A stretch of DNA of 64,000 nt from the NCBI RefSeq assembly GCF_000176915.2, contig NC_014844.1:992001-1056000 (forward strand), in the 5' to 3' direction. The position numbers were made by a program, and so were the translations under genes. Position 1 is the first letter of the stretch; every line of letters starts with the position of its first letter. The DNA is from Pseudodesulfovibrio aespoeensis Aspo-2 (lineage in GTDB: Bacteria; Desulfobacterota; Desulfovibrionia; Desulfovibrionales; Desulfovibrionaceae). Under the pieces are notes generated by a model. The model did no database searches, was not told the DNA's origin, and saw nothing but the letters and a program-made list of their open reading frames with translations. This document shows positions 43,587 through 53,800 of this stretch, in pieces.

Positions 43587-46463
43587 GTGACGCAGCTCTT
43601 GAGAAAACTCGGAATCAAATATCGCCTGATGGGGTATTTTTCCCTGTTCTTTGCCCTGTCCATGGCCGTGTTCGGCGGCGCTGTCTACTCCGTCATGCAC
43701 GAGACGGTGATGACGAACATTGAGCGCCAGCTGGACGCGTCCACAGAGGCGCTGCGCGCCATGGTCCAGTCGGCCACCGACGCGTCCGTGCGCAACCGGC
43801 TGCGCGCCATTGCCGAGAAAAACCGCGACATCCTGGTTGGGCTGGAGGCCGAGGTCCAGGCCGGGCGCATGACCGGGCAGGCGGCCAGGACGCTGGCGCG
43901 TACCATCCTGCTCAGTCAGAGCATTGGCCAGACCGGATATGTCTATTGCATCACCAGCAAGGGGGTGGTGGCTGTTCACCCCAACGAGCAGCTCCTTGGA
44001 CAGGATCTGAGCGGGCAGTGGATAGGCAGGGAACAGGCGAAGCGGCTGACGGGCTACATGGAGTACGAGTGGGCCAACCCCGGCGAGATGCGGACGCGGC
44101 CCAAGGCCCTGTATATGGTCTATTTCGAGCCGTGGGACTGGATCATCTCCGCCTCGGCCTACCGGCAGGAGTTCACCTCCCTCATCAATGTCGAGGATTT
44201 CCGGGCCGGGGTCGCATCCTTCAGGGTCGGGGATTCCGGATACGCCTTTATCCTCGATGGAGAGGGGAACATGGTCTTCCACCCCTGGCTCAAGGGGAAC
44301 ATGACCGACGCCATTGACGCTGCAGGAACGGAGCTCTTTCAGCACATCAGGCGCATCCGCGACGGCAAGATAGCCTATTCCTGGCTTGATCCGGGCCGCG
44401 ACACCCCGCGCGACAAGCTCATGCATTTCCGCTCCCTGCCGGAACTCGGCTGGATCGTGGCCTCATCAAGCTACCTCGACGAGGTCTACGCGCCGCTACG
44501 CATCCTGGGCACCATCATCGTGGTTGCCGTGCTTCTGACGCTGCTGTTGACGCTCCCACTCTGCTACGCGCTTGGTCTTTCCATCTCGCGACCGCTGACT
44601 GTGCTCATGACCCGGATGCGGGACGCGGACCGGGGCGACCTGAGCGTGCGCGCCGACGAGAACGCCCGCGGCGAGATGGGATCCCTGTCCATGCACTTCA
44701 ATCGCTACATGGACCGCCTTGTGGATTTCCGCGACGAGCTGCGCGCCGAGATCGATGAGCGCACCAGGGCCGAGCAACGGCTCAGGCTGTATGAGAAAGT
44801 CTTTGAAAACGCCCTTGAGGGCATCTCCATCACCGACAAGTCCGGAGTCATGGTGGCCGTCAACCCCGCCTTCACCACCATCACCGGCTTCACGTCCGAG
44901 GAGGTGATTGGCAAGAATCCCAGGGTGCTCAAGTCGGACATGCACGGGGAGGAGTTTTACGGCGAGATGTGGACCACCCTCAAGGCCAGGGGATCGTGGC
45001 ACGGCGAGATATGGAACCGGCGCAAAAACGGTGAATCCTATCCGGAAATCCTGAGCATAAGCTCCATCAGGGACGACGACGGGGAGATTGCCAATTATGT
45101 GGCCGTGTTCCACGACATCTCCGACATGAAGCACAAGGAGGAGCAGCTTGCCCACCACCTCTACCACGATGGGTTGACCGGGCTGCCCAACCGTGTGCTG
45201 GTGCTCGACCGGCTGAGCATGGCCCTCTCCCACGCCAACCGGACCGGGACCAAGGTGGCGGTCCTCTTTCTCGACCTCGACAATTTCAAGAAGATAAACG
45301 ACTCCTTTGGTCATGCCCAAGGGGACACGCTGCTCAAGGCCGTGGCCGAGCGGCTTGTCGCCCTCTACCGGGACGAGGACACCGTGGCCCGCCAGGGGGG
45401 CGACGAGTTCCTGGTGGTGGTCGTGGATGTTCACGAGGAGCGCGAGGTGGTGGATCTGGCCGAGGGGTTGCAGCGCGTCTTTGAGGAGCCGTTTGTCATC
45501 AAGGGGCAGGAGGTGTTCATCACCCCCAGCATCGGCGTGACCCTGTATCCTGACGACGGGCAGGATCCGGCCTCTCTGGTCAAGAACGCGGACATGGCCA
45601 TGTACCAGTCCAAGGCCAAGGGCAGGAACTCCTACTTTTTGTTCACCCAGCAGATGAGCGAGCGCATCGCCCAGCGGCTTACGCTTGAGAGCGACATGCG
45701 CCGTGCCCTCAAGGAGCGGGAGTTCACCGTCTATTTCCAGCCCAAGGTCGATCTCGCGTCGGGCGAGGTGTCGGGTCTGGAGGCTCTGGTGCGGTGGGTC
45801 AAGCCGGACGGGATCATTGTCAGCCCGGAGGATTTCATCCCCATGGCCGAGGAGACCGGGCTGATCGTGCCCCTGGGCGAGTTTGTCCTTGATGCCTCGT
45901 GCAAGGCCATGCAGGTGCTGCAAGGGGTCGGCTGTTCGGCCTTGACCGTGGCCGTCAACCTCTCGCCCATCCAGTTCGGGCAGGAGGACCTCGTGGAGAT
46001 GGTGGTCGCCAACCTGGAGCGAAACGGCCTGCCCGCGTCGCGCCTGGAGCTTGAGATCACCGAATCCACCCTGATGACCGACGTGCAGTCCTCGGTGGCC
46101 CAGCTCAACCGGCTGGTGGAGCTCGGCATCACCATATCCATCGACGATTTCGGCACTGGGTACTCGTCCCTTTACTATCTCAAGAACTTTCCCATCAGCA
46201 CCCTCAAGATCGACCGGTCCTTCATCCGCGATATCACGATTGACGACTCCGATGCCAAGATTGTCGAGACCGTGGTGCTCATGGCGCGCACCATGGGCAT
46301 CGGCGTGGTGGCCGAGGGCGTGGAGACCAAGGAACAGCTCGATCTGCTCGCCACCTTTGGCTGCGCCACGGTCCAAGGCTACTATTACAGCAGACCGCTG
46401 CCCCTTGAAAAGATCATCGAATTCCTCTTGGGCAAGAATGGCGTCTGCACCATCCGCCGCTGA
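43587..46463 (+). CDS. Cache-HAMP-PAS-GGDEF-EAL c-di-GMP signalling protein
   Basis: 958 residues. First helix about 12-35; a periplasmic region with two Cache-like modules (GYVYCITSKGVVAVHP and GYAFILDGEGNMVFHPWLKG); second helix about 305-330; HAMP; PAS (about 405-525); GGDEF (about 540-700) with intact GGDEF and an RxxD inhibitory site (RDED) five residues before it; EAL (about 700-950) with EALVRW, ITES, DDFGTGYSSL, KIDRSFI and EGVET. Both catalytic motifs look intact, so it may make or break c-di-GMP depending on signal. Start uncertain: GTG 43587 is used because homology and the membrane helix begin soon after. Abuts the convergent response regulator exactly. Confidence 0.9.
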   Translation: MTQLLRKLGIKYRLMGYFSLFFALSMAVFGGAVYSVMHETVMTNIERQLDASTEALRAMVQSATDASVRNRLRAIAEKNRDILVGLEAEVQAGRMTGQAARTLARTILLSQSIGQTGYVYCITSKGVVAVHPNEQLLGQDLSGQWIGREQAKRLTGYMEYEWANPGEMRTRPKALYMVYFEPWDWIISASAYRQEFTSLINVEDFRAGVASFRVGDSGYAFILDGEGNMVFHPWLKGNMTDAIDAAGTELFQHIRRIRDGKIAYSWLDPGRDTPRDKLMHFRSLPELGWIVASSSYLDEVYAPLRILGTIIVVAVLLTLLLTLPLCYALGLSISRPLTVLMTRMRDADRGDLSVRADENARGEMGSLSMHFNRYMDRLVDFRDELRAEIDERTRAEQRLRLYEKVFENALEGISITDKSGVMVAVNPAFTTITGFTSEEVIGKNPRVLKSDMHGEEFYGEMWTTLKARGSWHGEIWNRRKNGESYPEILSISSIRDDDGEIANYVAVFHDISDMKHKEEQLAHHLYHDGLTGLPNRVLVLDRLSMALSHANRTGTKVAVLFLDLDNFKKINDSFGHAQGDTLLKAVAERLVALYRDEDTVARQGGDEFLVVVVDVHEEREVVDLAEGLQRVFEEPFVIKGQEVFITPSIGVTLYPDDGQDPASLVKNADMAMYQSKAKGRNSYFLFTQQMSERIAQRLTLESDMRRALKEREFTVYFQPKVDLASGEVSGLEALVRWVKPDGIIVSPEDFIPMAEETGLIVPLGEFVLDASCKAMQVLQGVGCSALTVAVNLSPIQFGQEDLVEMVVANLERNGLPASRLELEITESTLMTDVQSSVAQLNRLVELGITISIDDFGTGYSSLYYLKNFPISTLKIDRSFIRDITIDDSDAKIVETVVLMARTMGIGVVAEGVETKEQLDLLATFGCATVQGYYYSRPLPLEKIIEFLLGKNGVCTIRR

Positions 46464-48071
46464 TCATTCCGCCCATCCATCTGCTTGTTCGTCTGCCCGT
46501 CCGTCTGCCCATCCGCCTGCCTGCCCGTCTGCCAGCCGCTCCTTGATGGCGAGAAACTCGTCCTTGTGTTCCATGAGCATGTCCACCAGTGCGGGGTCGA
46601 ACATGGTTCCGCGATTGCCCGCGATGAAGCGCAGGATGTCGGCCACGGGCCATGCCCGCCTGTGGGGCCGGTCGCAGCCAAGGGAGTCGAAGACATCAGC
46701 CAGCATGACGATGCGCCCGGCCAGATTGATTTCCTCGCCCGTGAGTCCGGCGGGGTAGCCCTGGCCGTCCCAGCGTTCATGGTGCTGCAGGGCCACCGTG
46801 GCCGCGACCTGCATGACCAGGCTGTCCGTGCCCTTGAGGATGTCGTATCCGATCTCCGGGTGCTTCTTGATCAGTTTCAGCTCGTTCTCGTCGAGCGACC
46901 CCGGCTTGAGCAGCACGGTGTCGGGCACGCCGATCTTGCCTATGTCGTGCATGGTCGAGGCCAGCCTGAGGGTCTCGGCCCGGTCCCTGTCCATGCCCGC
47001 CTTGGTCGCCAGCAGCCGGGCGTACTCGGCCACCCGGCGCACGTGGTTGGCCGCTTCCGACGTGCGCGTTTCCACCACTTCGCCCAGAGTGATGAGAAGT
47101 TCGCGCTGGGTTTCGTGCATCACGGCGTTGTGGTCAATGTTGTCAAAGGCCACGGAGATGTTGGATGAGAAAATCTCGATGAGTTCCCTGTTTTCCTCGC
47201 TGATGGGTCTGGTCCCCTGCAGGTAGATGATGCTCTCGGACCCGGTGGCGGTCCGGTAGTAGCCGACAAATGCGTCATTCTGGAAGAAGCTCCGCTTGAT
47301 ATCCGCAGCCCGCTCGATGCACAGGATCGCCTCGCGGTCGCCGGTTTCGGCGATGATCCTGCCGCGCGCCTGTTCGAATTTTCCGGTGGAGGCAATAACC
47401 CGGAACTGGTCGCCGCGTCGGGACGCGGCCACGCCCGAAGCCCTGGCCATGAGGGTGTCGTCGCCCTGGCAGACCGTGGAGGCGAGCTGGGTCAGCACCC
47501 CGGAGGCGAACTCGCCCAGGGACTGGGACTTGAATATGTCCGGTGAGGCCGTCAGTATCCGGGCCAGCCCCCTGCGGCTGAATTCGAGGGCGCGCATGTC
47601 CCGGTAGCTGCGGATGGCCGTGGTGATGGCCGTGTAGAGCTTCTGGGAGGTCAGCTCGGACTTTTCCTTGTAGTCGTTGATGTCGTATTTGAATATCACC
47701 TCCTGCTCCGGGGCCTCGCCCGGCTGGCCGGTGCGCAGAATGATGCGCACCAGGGTGTTCTTCAGCTCCTTGCGCGTCCAGGCGGCCAGGTCCAGGCCTG
47801 CCTGGGGGTTCTCCATGACCACGTCGAGCAGCATGACCGCCGTGTCCGGATTCTCCTCCAGCAGCCGCCTGCCCTCTGCCGCCGAGTACGCCGAGAGGAT
47901 GGTCAGGCCCACGCCCTCGAACCGGTATCCCCTGAGGACCATGGATGTGACCCGGTGGACGAAATCGTCGTCGTCCACCACCAGCAGCTTCCAGTTCCTG
48001 CCCGGATTAGCGGGGGTTTCCTCATTTTTTTCTGCCGCAAAGCGCAACGCGTCGTGTTCCGTGTCGGTCAT
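46464..48071 (-). CDS. Response regulator with DUF3369-like and HD-GYP domains
   Basis: 535 residues. Receiver domain (about 27-150) with DDDD and phospho-acceptor in MLLDVVM; a middle DUF3369-like region (about 170-320); HD-GYP (about 325-505) with intact MHDIGKIGVPD, KHPEIGYDIL and HHERWDGQGYP, so a likely c-di-GMP phosphodiesterase. The start codon overlaps the stop of the upstream sensor kinase (ATGA), so the pair is translationally coupled and probably a cognate two-component system. The last 20 or so residues (ADGQAGGWADGRADEQADGW) are encoded by a degenerate 4-bp repeat and look like a recent addition. Confidence 0.92.
   Translation of the reverse strand: MTDTEHDALRFAAEKNEETPANPGRNWKLLVVDDDDFVHRVTSMVLRGYRFEGVGLTILSAYSAAEGRRLLEENPDTAVMLLDVVMENPQAGLDLAAWTRKELKNTLVRIILRTGQPGEAPEQEVIFKYDINDYKEKSELTSQKLYTAITTAIRSYRDMRALEFSRRGLARILTASPDIFKSQSLGEFASGVLTQLASTVCQGDDTLMARASGVAASRRGDQFRVIASTGKFEQARGRIIAETGDREAILCIERAADIKRSFFQNDAFVGYYRTATGSESIIYLQGTRPISEENRELIEIFSSNISVAFDNIDHNAVMHETQRELLITLGEVVETRTSEAANHVRRVAEYARLLATKAGMDRDRAETLRLASTMHDIGKIGVPDTVLLKPGSLDENELKLIKKHPEIGYDILKGTDSLVMQVAATVALQHHERWDGQGYPAGLTGEEINLAGRIVMLADVFDSLGCDRPHRRAWPVADILRFIAGNRGTMFDPALVDMLMEHKDEFLAIKERLADGQAGGWADGRADEQADGWAE
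46469..46540. repeat. Degenerate tetranucleotide repeat at the 3' end of the HD-GYP regulator gene
   Basis: About 18 units of the form C[CT]G[CT] or close variants on the plus strand (CCGT, CTGC, CCAT, CCGC). It encodes the Ala/Asp/Gly/Trp-rich tail of the regulator. A 4-bp unit means slippage would shift the frame, but only at the extreme C-terminus. Confidence 0.65.
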
Positions 48072-50824
48072 GGCTCGTTCTCCGGGTTTTCCATTCTTGG
48101 CGCGTGCTCGCGCGGGATGGTTATGGCGTAGGAGGTTCCCTCTCCCGGTCCTGTGGTACAGCGGATGGTGCCGCCCAGCACCTTGTTGACGACGTTGAAG
48201 ATGATGTGCAGCCCAAGCCCGGTGCCGCCGCTGCCTCGTCTGGTGGTGACAAAGGGCTCGAATATCCTGTCCCTGACCGACTCATGGATGCCTACGCCGT
48301 CGTCGCTGAAGGTGAAGATGACCATGTCCCCGTCCAGCCGCCCTCCGATGCGGATGTGGCCGGAGTCGTCCGGGCCATAGGCGTGGGTCAGTGCGTTGAT
48401 GAGCAGGTTGGTGATGATCTGCACGAACGCGCCCGGATAGCTGAACAGCTCCACATCCGGGCACAGGTTTTCCACAGTGTGTCCGGTGTGCTTGTACCGG
48501 GGGCGCAGGCTTGAGAGCACCTCGTCCACATAGGTGTGCAGGTTGAACTGCCGCGGCATCTCGGACGACTGGTCTGCGGCCACCTGCTTGAAGCTGCTGA
48601 TGAGCCCGGCCGCCCGATTGAGGTTGGCCAGGGTGCTGGCCGAAGATTCCCTGCCGTCGTCGAGGAATTGCTCCAGGTCGGACTTCTTGAGCTCCCCGCG
48701 TGAAAACAGGGCGTCGAGTTCGGCGATCCGGTCGACCAGGAACGAGCAGGCCGTGACTCCGGTGCCCAGCGGGGTGTTGATCTCATGGGCCACGCCCGCC
48801 ACCAGGCTGCCCAGGGCGGCGAGCTTCTCGGAGAGGATCAGCTCTTCCTGCGTCCTGTTCAGCTCGGCCAGGGAGTGTTCCAGGTCATCCTTGGCCTGTT
48901 CGAGGTTGCGGGTGCGGCTGGCCACGCGGCGTTCGAGTTCCTCGTTGAGCCGCCGCAGTTCCTCCTCGGTCTGCTTGAGGGCCGTGATGTCGCGTCCTTC
49001 GGGGATGAGGAAGACGATGGTCCCCTCGTTGTCGCGGGCGGGCTTGAGGGAGAAGTCCAGGGCCATGGGTTGGCCGTCCGCGCGCAGGCTGGTCACCTCC
49101 CTGCAGATAACCTCGCCCTGGGCGGCCCGGCGCACAGCGTCCCTGAGCCACGTCCGGTTTTCCACGGTGTGCTCGAACCAGTGGGCCTCCCAGAAGGGTT
49201 TGCCGATGATCTCCTTGGGCCGTTGCCCGAGCTGTTCAAGGGAGCTTTCGTTGAATTCGATCACCGTGCCGTCCGGGGAGAGGATGCCGGTGAACTGGTA
49301 GGTTTGGTTGAAGATGGCCCGAAATCGCTCCTCACTCCTTCTCAGCGCCTCGTCGGCCAGCTTGCGCGTGGTGATGTCCACGGACAGGCCGAGCACGGCT
49401 GGTTCGCCGGTGTCTGCCGAGAGGTAGGGCAGGCGGGTGGTCTGGAGCCAGTGCATGGAGCCGTCCCGGTGACGGAAGGGCTCTTCGAGGATGACGAGGG
49501 GGTAGCCGGAGTCAAAGACCATCCTGTCCTGAGCCAGCCTGCGCCGGGCCTGATCGCCGTCCGGTTGGACATCGATCTCCTGCGCGCCCGTCAACTGGTC
49601 CACCGTGCTGCCCAGGGTGTCGGCCATGGCCCGGTTGACGAGCAGGAACCGCCCCTCGCGGTCCTTGGCGTAGACCATGTTGGGCAAGAGGTCTATCACC
49701 TGCCGCAGGCTTTCCCTGTTGTGTTCGAGCTGGCGGGTTCTGGCCCGGATGCTCTGGTGCTGGCGGCGGGCGATCAGGGCCAGAATCAGGATGGCCAGGG
49801 CCACGGCTGCCCCGGCGGCCATGAGGTAGGGTCTCCCCTGGGTCATCCAGCCGAGCCTGCGCTGGTCGGCGGGGATATGGTAGAAGTCGTCCATGGGCCG
49901 GAGCGTTTCGATCAGTCCCGCCTCCTGGCATACCCCGGCCATGCGCAGCCACCGGCCCCGGCTCATGGCGCCGATGTCCACCAGCCTGGGGATCATGAGT
50001 TCGCGCATGACCGAGGCCTCGTGGCGCAGGGCATCGCGGCTCCTGGCCGGGTTGTACTGCTCGCGAATGAGTTCGATCAACTCGTCGGGGTGGTCCATGG
50101 CGTATTCCCATCCCCTGATGCTGGCCCGGAGGAATCCGTCCGCCAGCTCCGGACTGGTGTCGGACAGCCGTCTGGAGGTGATCAGGCAGTCCCCGTAAAA
50201 GTCGATGCCAAAATCCGCCGGGTGCAGGATGCCCACCTCGACCCCGGACTCGGCCAGGGCGTGCGGCTGGGTGGTCAGGTAGGCGGACACGGCGTCGGTC
50301 TGGCCCTGGATCAGGTCATTGATGTCCCCTGTGAGCTGCTGGATGATGATGTCCTTCCTGCCGATGCCGTGTCTGGCGAACATGGCCCAGAGGGAGGGGA
50401 CTTCGGCGGCAGGGAGCATGACCCGCCGCCCCTTGAGGTCCTGCGGGTCGGAAATGCCCGAATCCGCCCGGTAGAGCAGGATGTTGGCCGCGTGCTGGAA
50501 AAAGACCCCAAGGACCACGACCGGGTCGCCGTGCTGGTAGTTGAGCAACGCCTCGGCCCCGCTGACGCCAAAATCAGCCCCGCCGCCGAGGACCTCGGCC
50601 TCCACCGAGGTGCCGTGCCGGTATTCCCTGAAATCCACGGCCAATCCCTCTTCGCGGTAGAATCCCAGCTCCTGGGCGGCGTAGTATCCGGCAAACTGGA
50701 ACTGGTGCGCCCACTTGAGCTGGAGGGTGACCGGGCGCAGCGGCTGCGCCGTGGCCGGAATCGCCCACAGGCAGGCCAGCAGCAGGAGCAGGAGGGCTGT
50801 GGCGGATTCCGGGGCGCGTTTCAT
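48068..50824 (-). CDS. Sensor histidine kinase with periplasmic THI5/NMT1-type binding domain
   Basis: 918 residues. Signal-anchor (about 8-26), then an ABC-type THI5/NMT1-like substrate-binding domain (about 28-325; VTLQLKWAHQFQFAGYYAAQELGFYREEGL is typical), membrane helix (about 335-357), PAS (about 375-495), PAS (about 500-625), coiled coil (about 630-685), and a histidine kinase with H-box VAGVAHEINTPLG, N-box ITNLLINALTHA, DDGVGI and GGTGLGLHI. Thiamine-precursor or related small-molecule binding is the family expectation for the sensor domain; the ligand here is unknown. It lies 9 bp after the DUF748 gene and overlaps the HD-GYP regulator by 4 bp. Confidence 0.9.
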   Translation of the reverse strand: MKRAPESATALLLLLLACLWAIPATAQPLRPVTLQLKWAHQFQFAGYYAAQELGFYREEGLAVDFREYRHGTSVEAEVLGGGADFGVSGAEALLNYQHGDPVVVLGVFFQHAANILLYRADSGISDPQDLKGRRVMLPAAEVPSLWAMFARHGIGRKDIIIQQLTGDINDLIQGQTDAVSAYLTTQPHALAESGVEVGILHPADFGIDFYGDCLITSRRLSDTSPELADGFLRASIRGWEYAMDHPDELIELIREQYNPARSRDALRHEASVMRELMIPRLVDIGAMSRGRWLRMAGVCQEAGLIETLRPMDDFYHIPADQRRLGWMTQGRPYLMAAGAAVALAILILALIARRQHQSIRARTRQLEHNRESLRQVIDLLPNMVYAKDREGRFLLVNRAMADTLGSTVDQLTGAQEIDVQPDGDQARRRLAQDRMVFDSGYPLVILEEPFRHRDGSMHWLQTTRLPYLSADTGEPAVLGLSVDITTRKLADEALRRSEERFRAIFNQTYQFTGILSPDGTVIEFNESSLEQLGQRPKEIIGKPFWEAHWFEHTVENRTWLRDAVRRAAQGEVICREVTSLRADGQPMALDFSLKPARDNEGTIVFLIPEGRDITALKQTEEELRRLNEELERRVASRTRNLEQAKDDLEHSLAELNRTQEELILSEKLAALGSLVAGVAHEINTPLGTGVTACSFLVDRIAELDALFSRGELKKSDLEQFLDDGRESSASTLANLNRAAGLISSFKQVAADQSSEMPRQFNLHTYVDEVLSSLRPRYKHTGHTVENLCPDVELFSYPGAFVQIITNLLINALTHAYGPDDSGHIRIGGRLDGDMVIFTFSDDGVGIHESVRDRIFEPFVTTRRGSGGTGLGLHIIFNVVNKVLGGTIRCTTGPGEGTSYAITIPREHAPRMENPENEP

Positions 50825-50833
50825 GGTTGGCTC

Positions 50834-53800
50834 CTACCTGAGGCCCAGGTCGGCCCGGTGCAGGGGCACCCCGGTCCTGGCCGCGCCCGGTCCGCTCCGG
50901 TCGGGCAGGGTTATCCGCTGGGCCAGGGACGGCTCGCGCTCGACGATGAAGGTCTTCACGGCTTCGGCTCGGCCCGTGGCCAGCTCGCGCAGGTCCTGAT
51001 CGGTCACGGTGATGTTCTTCTCGATGAACTGGCGCATCACCTCCGGCGGCTGCCTGTCAGGCACGAAAAAGGTCGTGGGCCTTTCGTTCCCCTCGTCTGG
51101 TTCGTCCTTGTAGGCCTGATAGAGCAGTTCGTCGAATTCGTCCGGCTCTATGGTCATGGCCTCGACCGTGGTCCAGGCGCGTTTCGAGGGCGGCAGATCC
51201 TTGAATTTCTGCTCCTTGAGTCTGGTCTCGAAGCTGGCCTGCCTGAGGCTGTTCCGGTCCGCCACCGGGTCGGTCACGCCGGTCACCTGGAGCTTGAGCC
51301 TGCTGCGCTCCTTGAGGGCTGTGGCGATCTTTTCGAGCTTGAGCAGGGCAGCCGGGCGCAGGACGGCCAAGCCCGGCTCGAAGATGACGAAATCCATGTC
51401 CGTGCCTTGGCCGCCGAAGATGGCCCCGATCAGGGAAAATGGCGAGGCCAGGGCCTTGACGAACAGGCTGGCCACGGTCTTGAGCACGATGCCCCTGATC
51501 TGGAAGTCCGGGTCGTCCAGGCGGCCCCGGATGGGCAGATCCATCGTCAGGTCGCCGTTGCTGTCCTGCAACAGGGCGAGGCCGAAGCTGACCGGCACGT
51601 TGGGCGCGCCGGGCCGGGTATCCCTGGGGCCGAGGACCAGTTGCTTGACGAAAAAGCTGTTGTCCGCGCTGAGTACCGAATCCTTGGTCCTGATGGTGAC
51701 CTGGGCGTAGAGGCGGCCCTGCTCCACGGGATAGGCCAGGTATTGCAGGGTGTACGGGCTCAAGGAGGCAAGGTCGAGCCCGGTCAGGGTCACGGCCAGA
51801 TCAGAGCCGATGGGTACGGCCAGGGGGTTGAGCGTGCCGGTGACCGACAGGGGGGTGGGGCCGATGCTCGCCTGCATATCCAGCCCCGGTTGTGCGTCCG
51901 GAGCCTGGGAGATGTTTGTGAGCGTGAGCCGGATGTCTGCCATCTCCGTGGAATACGGCGGGGTGACGCTGGCGTCGTGGAAGCGGATCTGCCCGTTTTC
52001 CGTAGTCACTCTGCCTATCTCCAGACTCTCGAAAAAAGGCGGCTCATCCTGAACCAGGGGCGTGTCGGCGAGCGGCGGGGTGGCGTTGGCGGCATCAGTG
52101 GCGGCGCCGGGTCCGGGCGACCGGTTTCCGGCGGCGCGGTCTGTCGGCTCGGGTGGCGGGACGCGTAGCGTGCGCTGGATGTTGGTCCTCCCGTCCTGCT
52201 CGAAGCGCAGGACCGCGCGCGGGTCGTCGAGGCGGACGGTGTCCACCCGCAGCCGGTAGGGTTCGTTTTCCAGGCGGATTTTAGACAGCCGGAGCGCGTC
52301 GATGCCCGCCAGCTCGTCACCGGCCAGGGTGTCCATGAGCCGGGCATTGGCCAGCGCGCTGTCACCCTCAAGGACAAAGTGCAGGGTGTCGTTGCCGTCA
52401 AAGGTCAGTGTCAGGTCTGCCGAGGCCGCGCCCTGCGCCAGTTCGAGGTCGGCAAACCGGGCGAGATAGGTGTTGACCGGGGCGAGCCCAAGGCCGCGCA
52501 GGGCGATCTGGGCCGTGCCAACCAGTGGCTCCAGGGTGGCCGTGGTCTGGACTTCGATGGTTCCGCCTCCGTCCCAGGTGGCGTTGACCGCGCAGGTGAG
52601 GGGGTGGTCCCGGCGGGTGGAAACGCCCTGAGCCGCAAGGGTCACGTCGTGGACGCCCAGGGTGGCGGTCGGGGTCGCGGTCCTGTCGGCCAGGGAGACC
52701 ATGCCGCCGTTCACGCGCACCGTCCCGACCGTGGCGGTCCATTCCGGATCGTCGGGTTTTTCCGCGTTCCCCGTGTCCGTTTCGGCAGCAGCGTCCTCTT
52801 CGTTCGTGACGTTCACGGGGCGAGTGGCTGGATCAGGCGTGAGCATGGCGATCAGGTCGATCACGCCCGGCTCGGTCATTTCAAGGCGCAGGATGGGGTC
52901 GGTCAGCAGGATGTCGGCCACGCTGACGGCCTGCGCCGTCATGTCCACGGCCACGCCGGACACGGCCAGTTGCCCGGCCAGAACGCTCGGTTCCCCGGCG
53001 GCAGGCTTGTGCAGCCGCAGATCCGAGAGGGTCAGGGAGCCGTCTTTCACGGACACGGCCATGGATTTGTTGGTTGTCTGCTCTACGGCCAGTGTTGCGG
53101 AGATGCCCGCACTGCCCGATGCCAGGGTCAGGGGCAGGGCTGTGGCGAAATACGGGGAGTACTCGGCGAGGGTGAGGTCTGAGGCCGTGAGCGTGGCCGT
53201 GACCAACGCCGGGTCCAGCCTGCATTGGCCGCTGATCTCGATCACGCCACCCCCATTGGCAGACCCAAGGGACGCGGAAAAAGTTCCCGGTGTCCGGCTG
53301 CCAGTGCTCAATCCCGTGGCCCTGGCAGTCACGGGATAGGTCCGCTCGAAGCCGCCCGGCACATCCTGGTCGATCCACTCCACACTGCCGGAGGTGACCT
53401 CGACCGAGCCCAGGTCCACGCGCAGGGAGGGGGATGCGCTCTGCTCTGCCCCGGCTTGGCCTGCCTCGTCTGGTCCGGCCCCGTCTTGTGTCGAAGTGAA
53501 ATATCCCGCCCAGTTGAATTCACCGCCGGGTCGGCGGATGAGCTTCACGCGCGGCTGGTCCACGGTCACCTGCCTGAGGTGCAGCAGACTGTCACCAAGG
53601 GAGAACCGCTCCATTTGGAAGGCGATCCTGTTGACCGAAAGCACGCCCCCGTCTTGTGGCGAAGTCAGTTCCAGGCCGTTCAGCGCGCCGCCGCCGCTCA
53701 GGAAGAGCTTGAGCCGCTGGTCGTCAGACCGCTCGAAGTTGATGGATATCTCGGAGGAGAGCTGCCCTTTGACCAGTGTCAGAGGGATGAGGTCGGACAG

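Noticed and set aside
43587-46463. GGDEF-EAL protein as the missing LapD
   Set aside because: Its GGDEF and EAL motifs look intact and the periplasmic part is Cache-like, whereas LapD has degenerate domains and a LapD_MoxY-type output; it is also 35 kb from lapG.
48785-52168. 1127-codon plus-strand frame opposite the kinase and DUF748 genes
   Set aside because: It spans two well-supported minus-strand genes and shows no domain.
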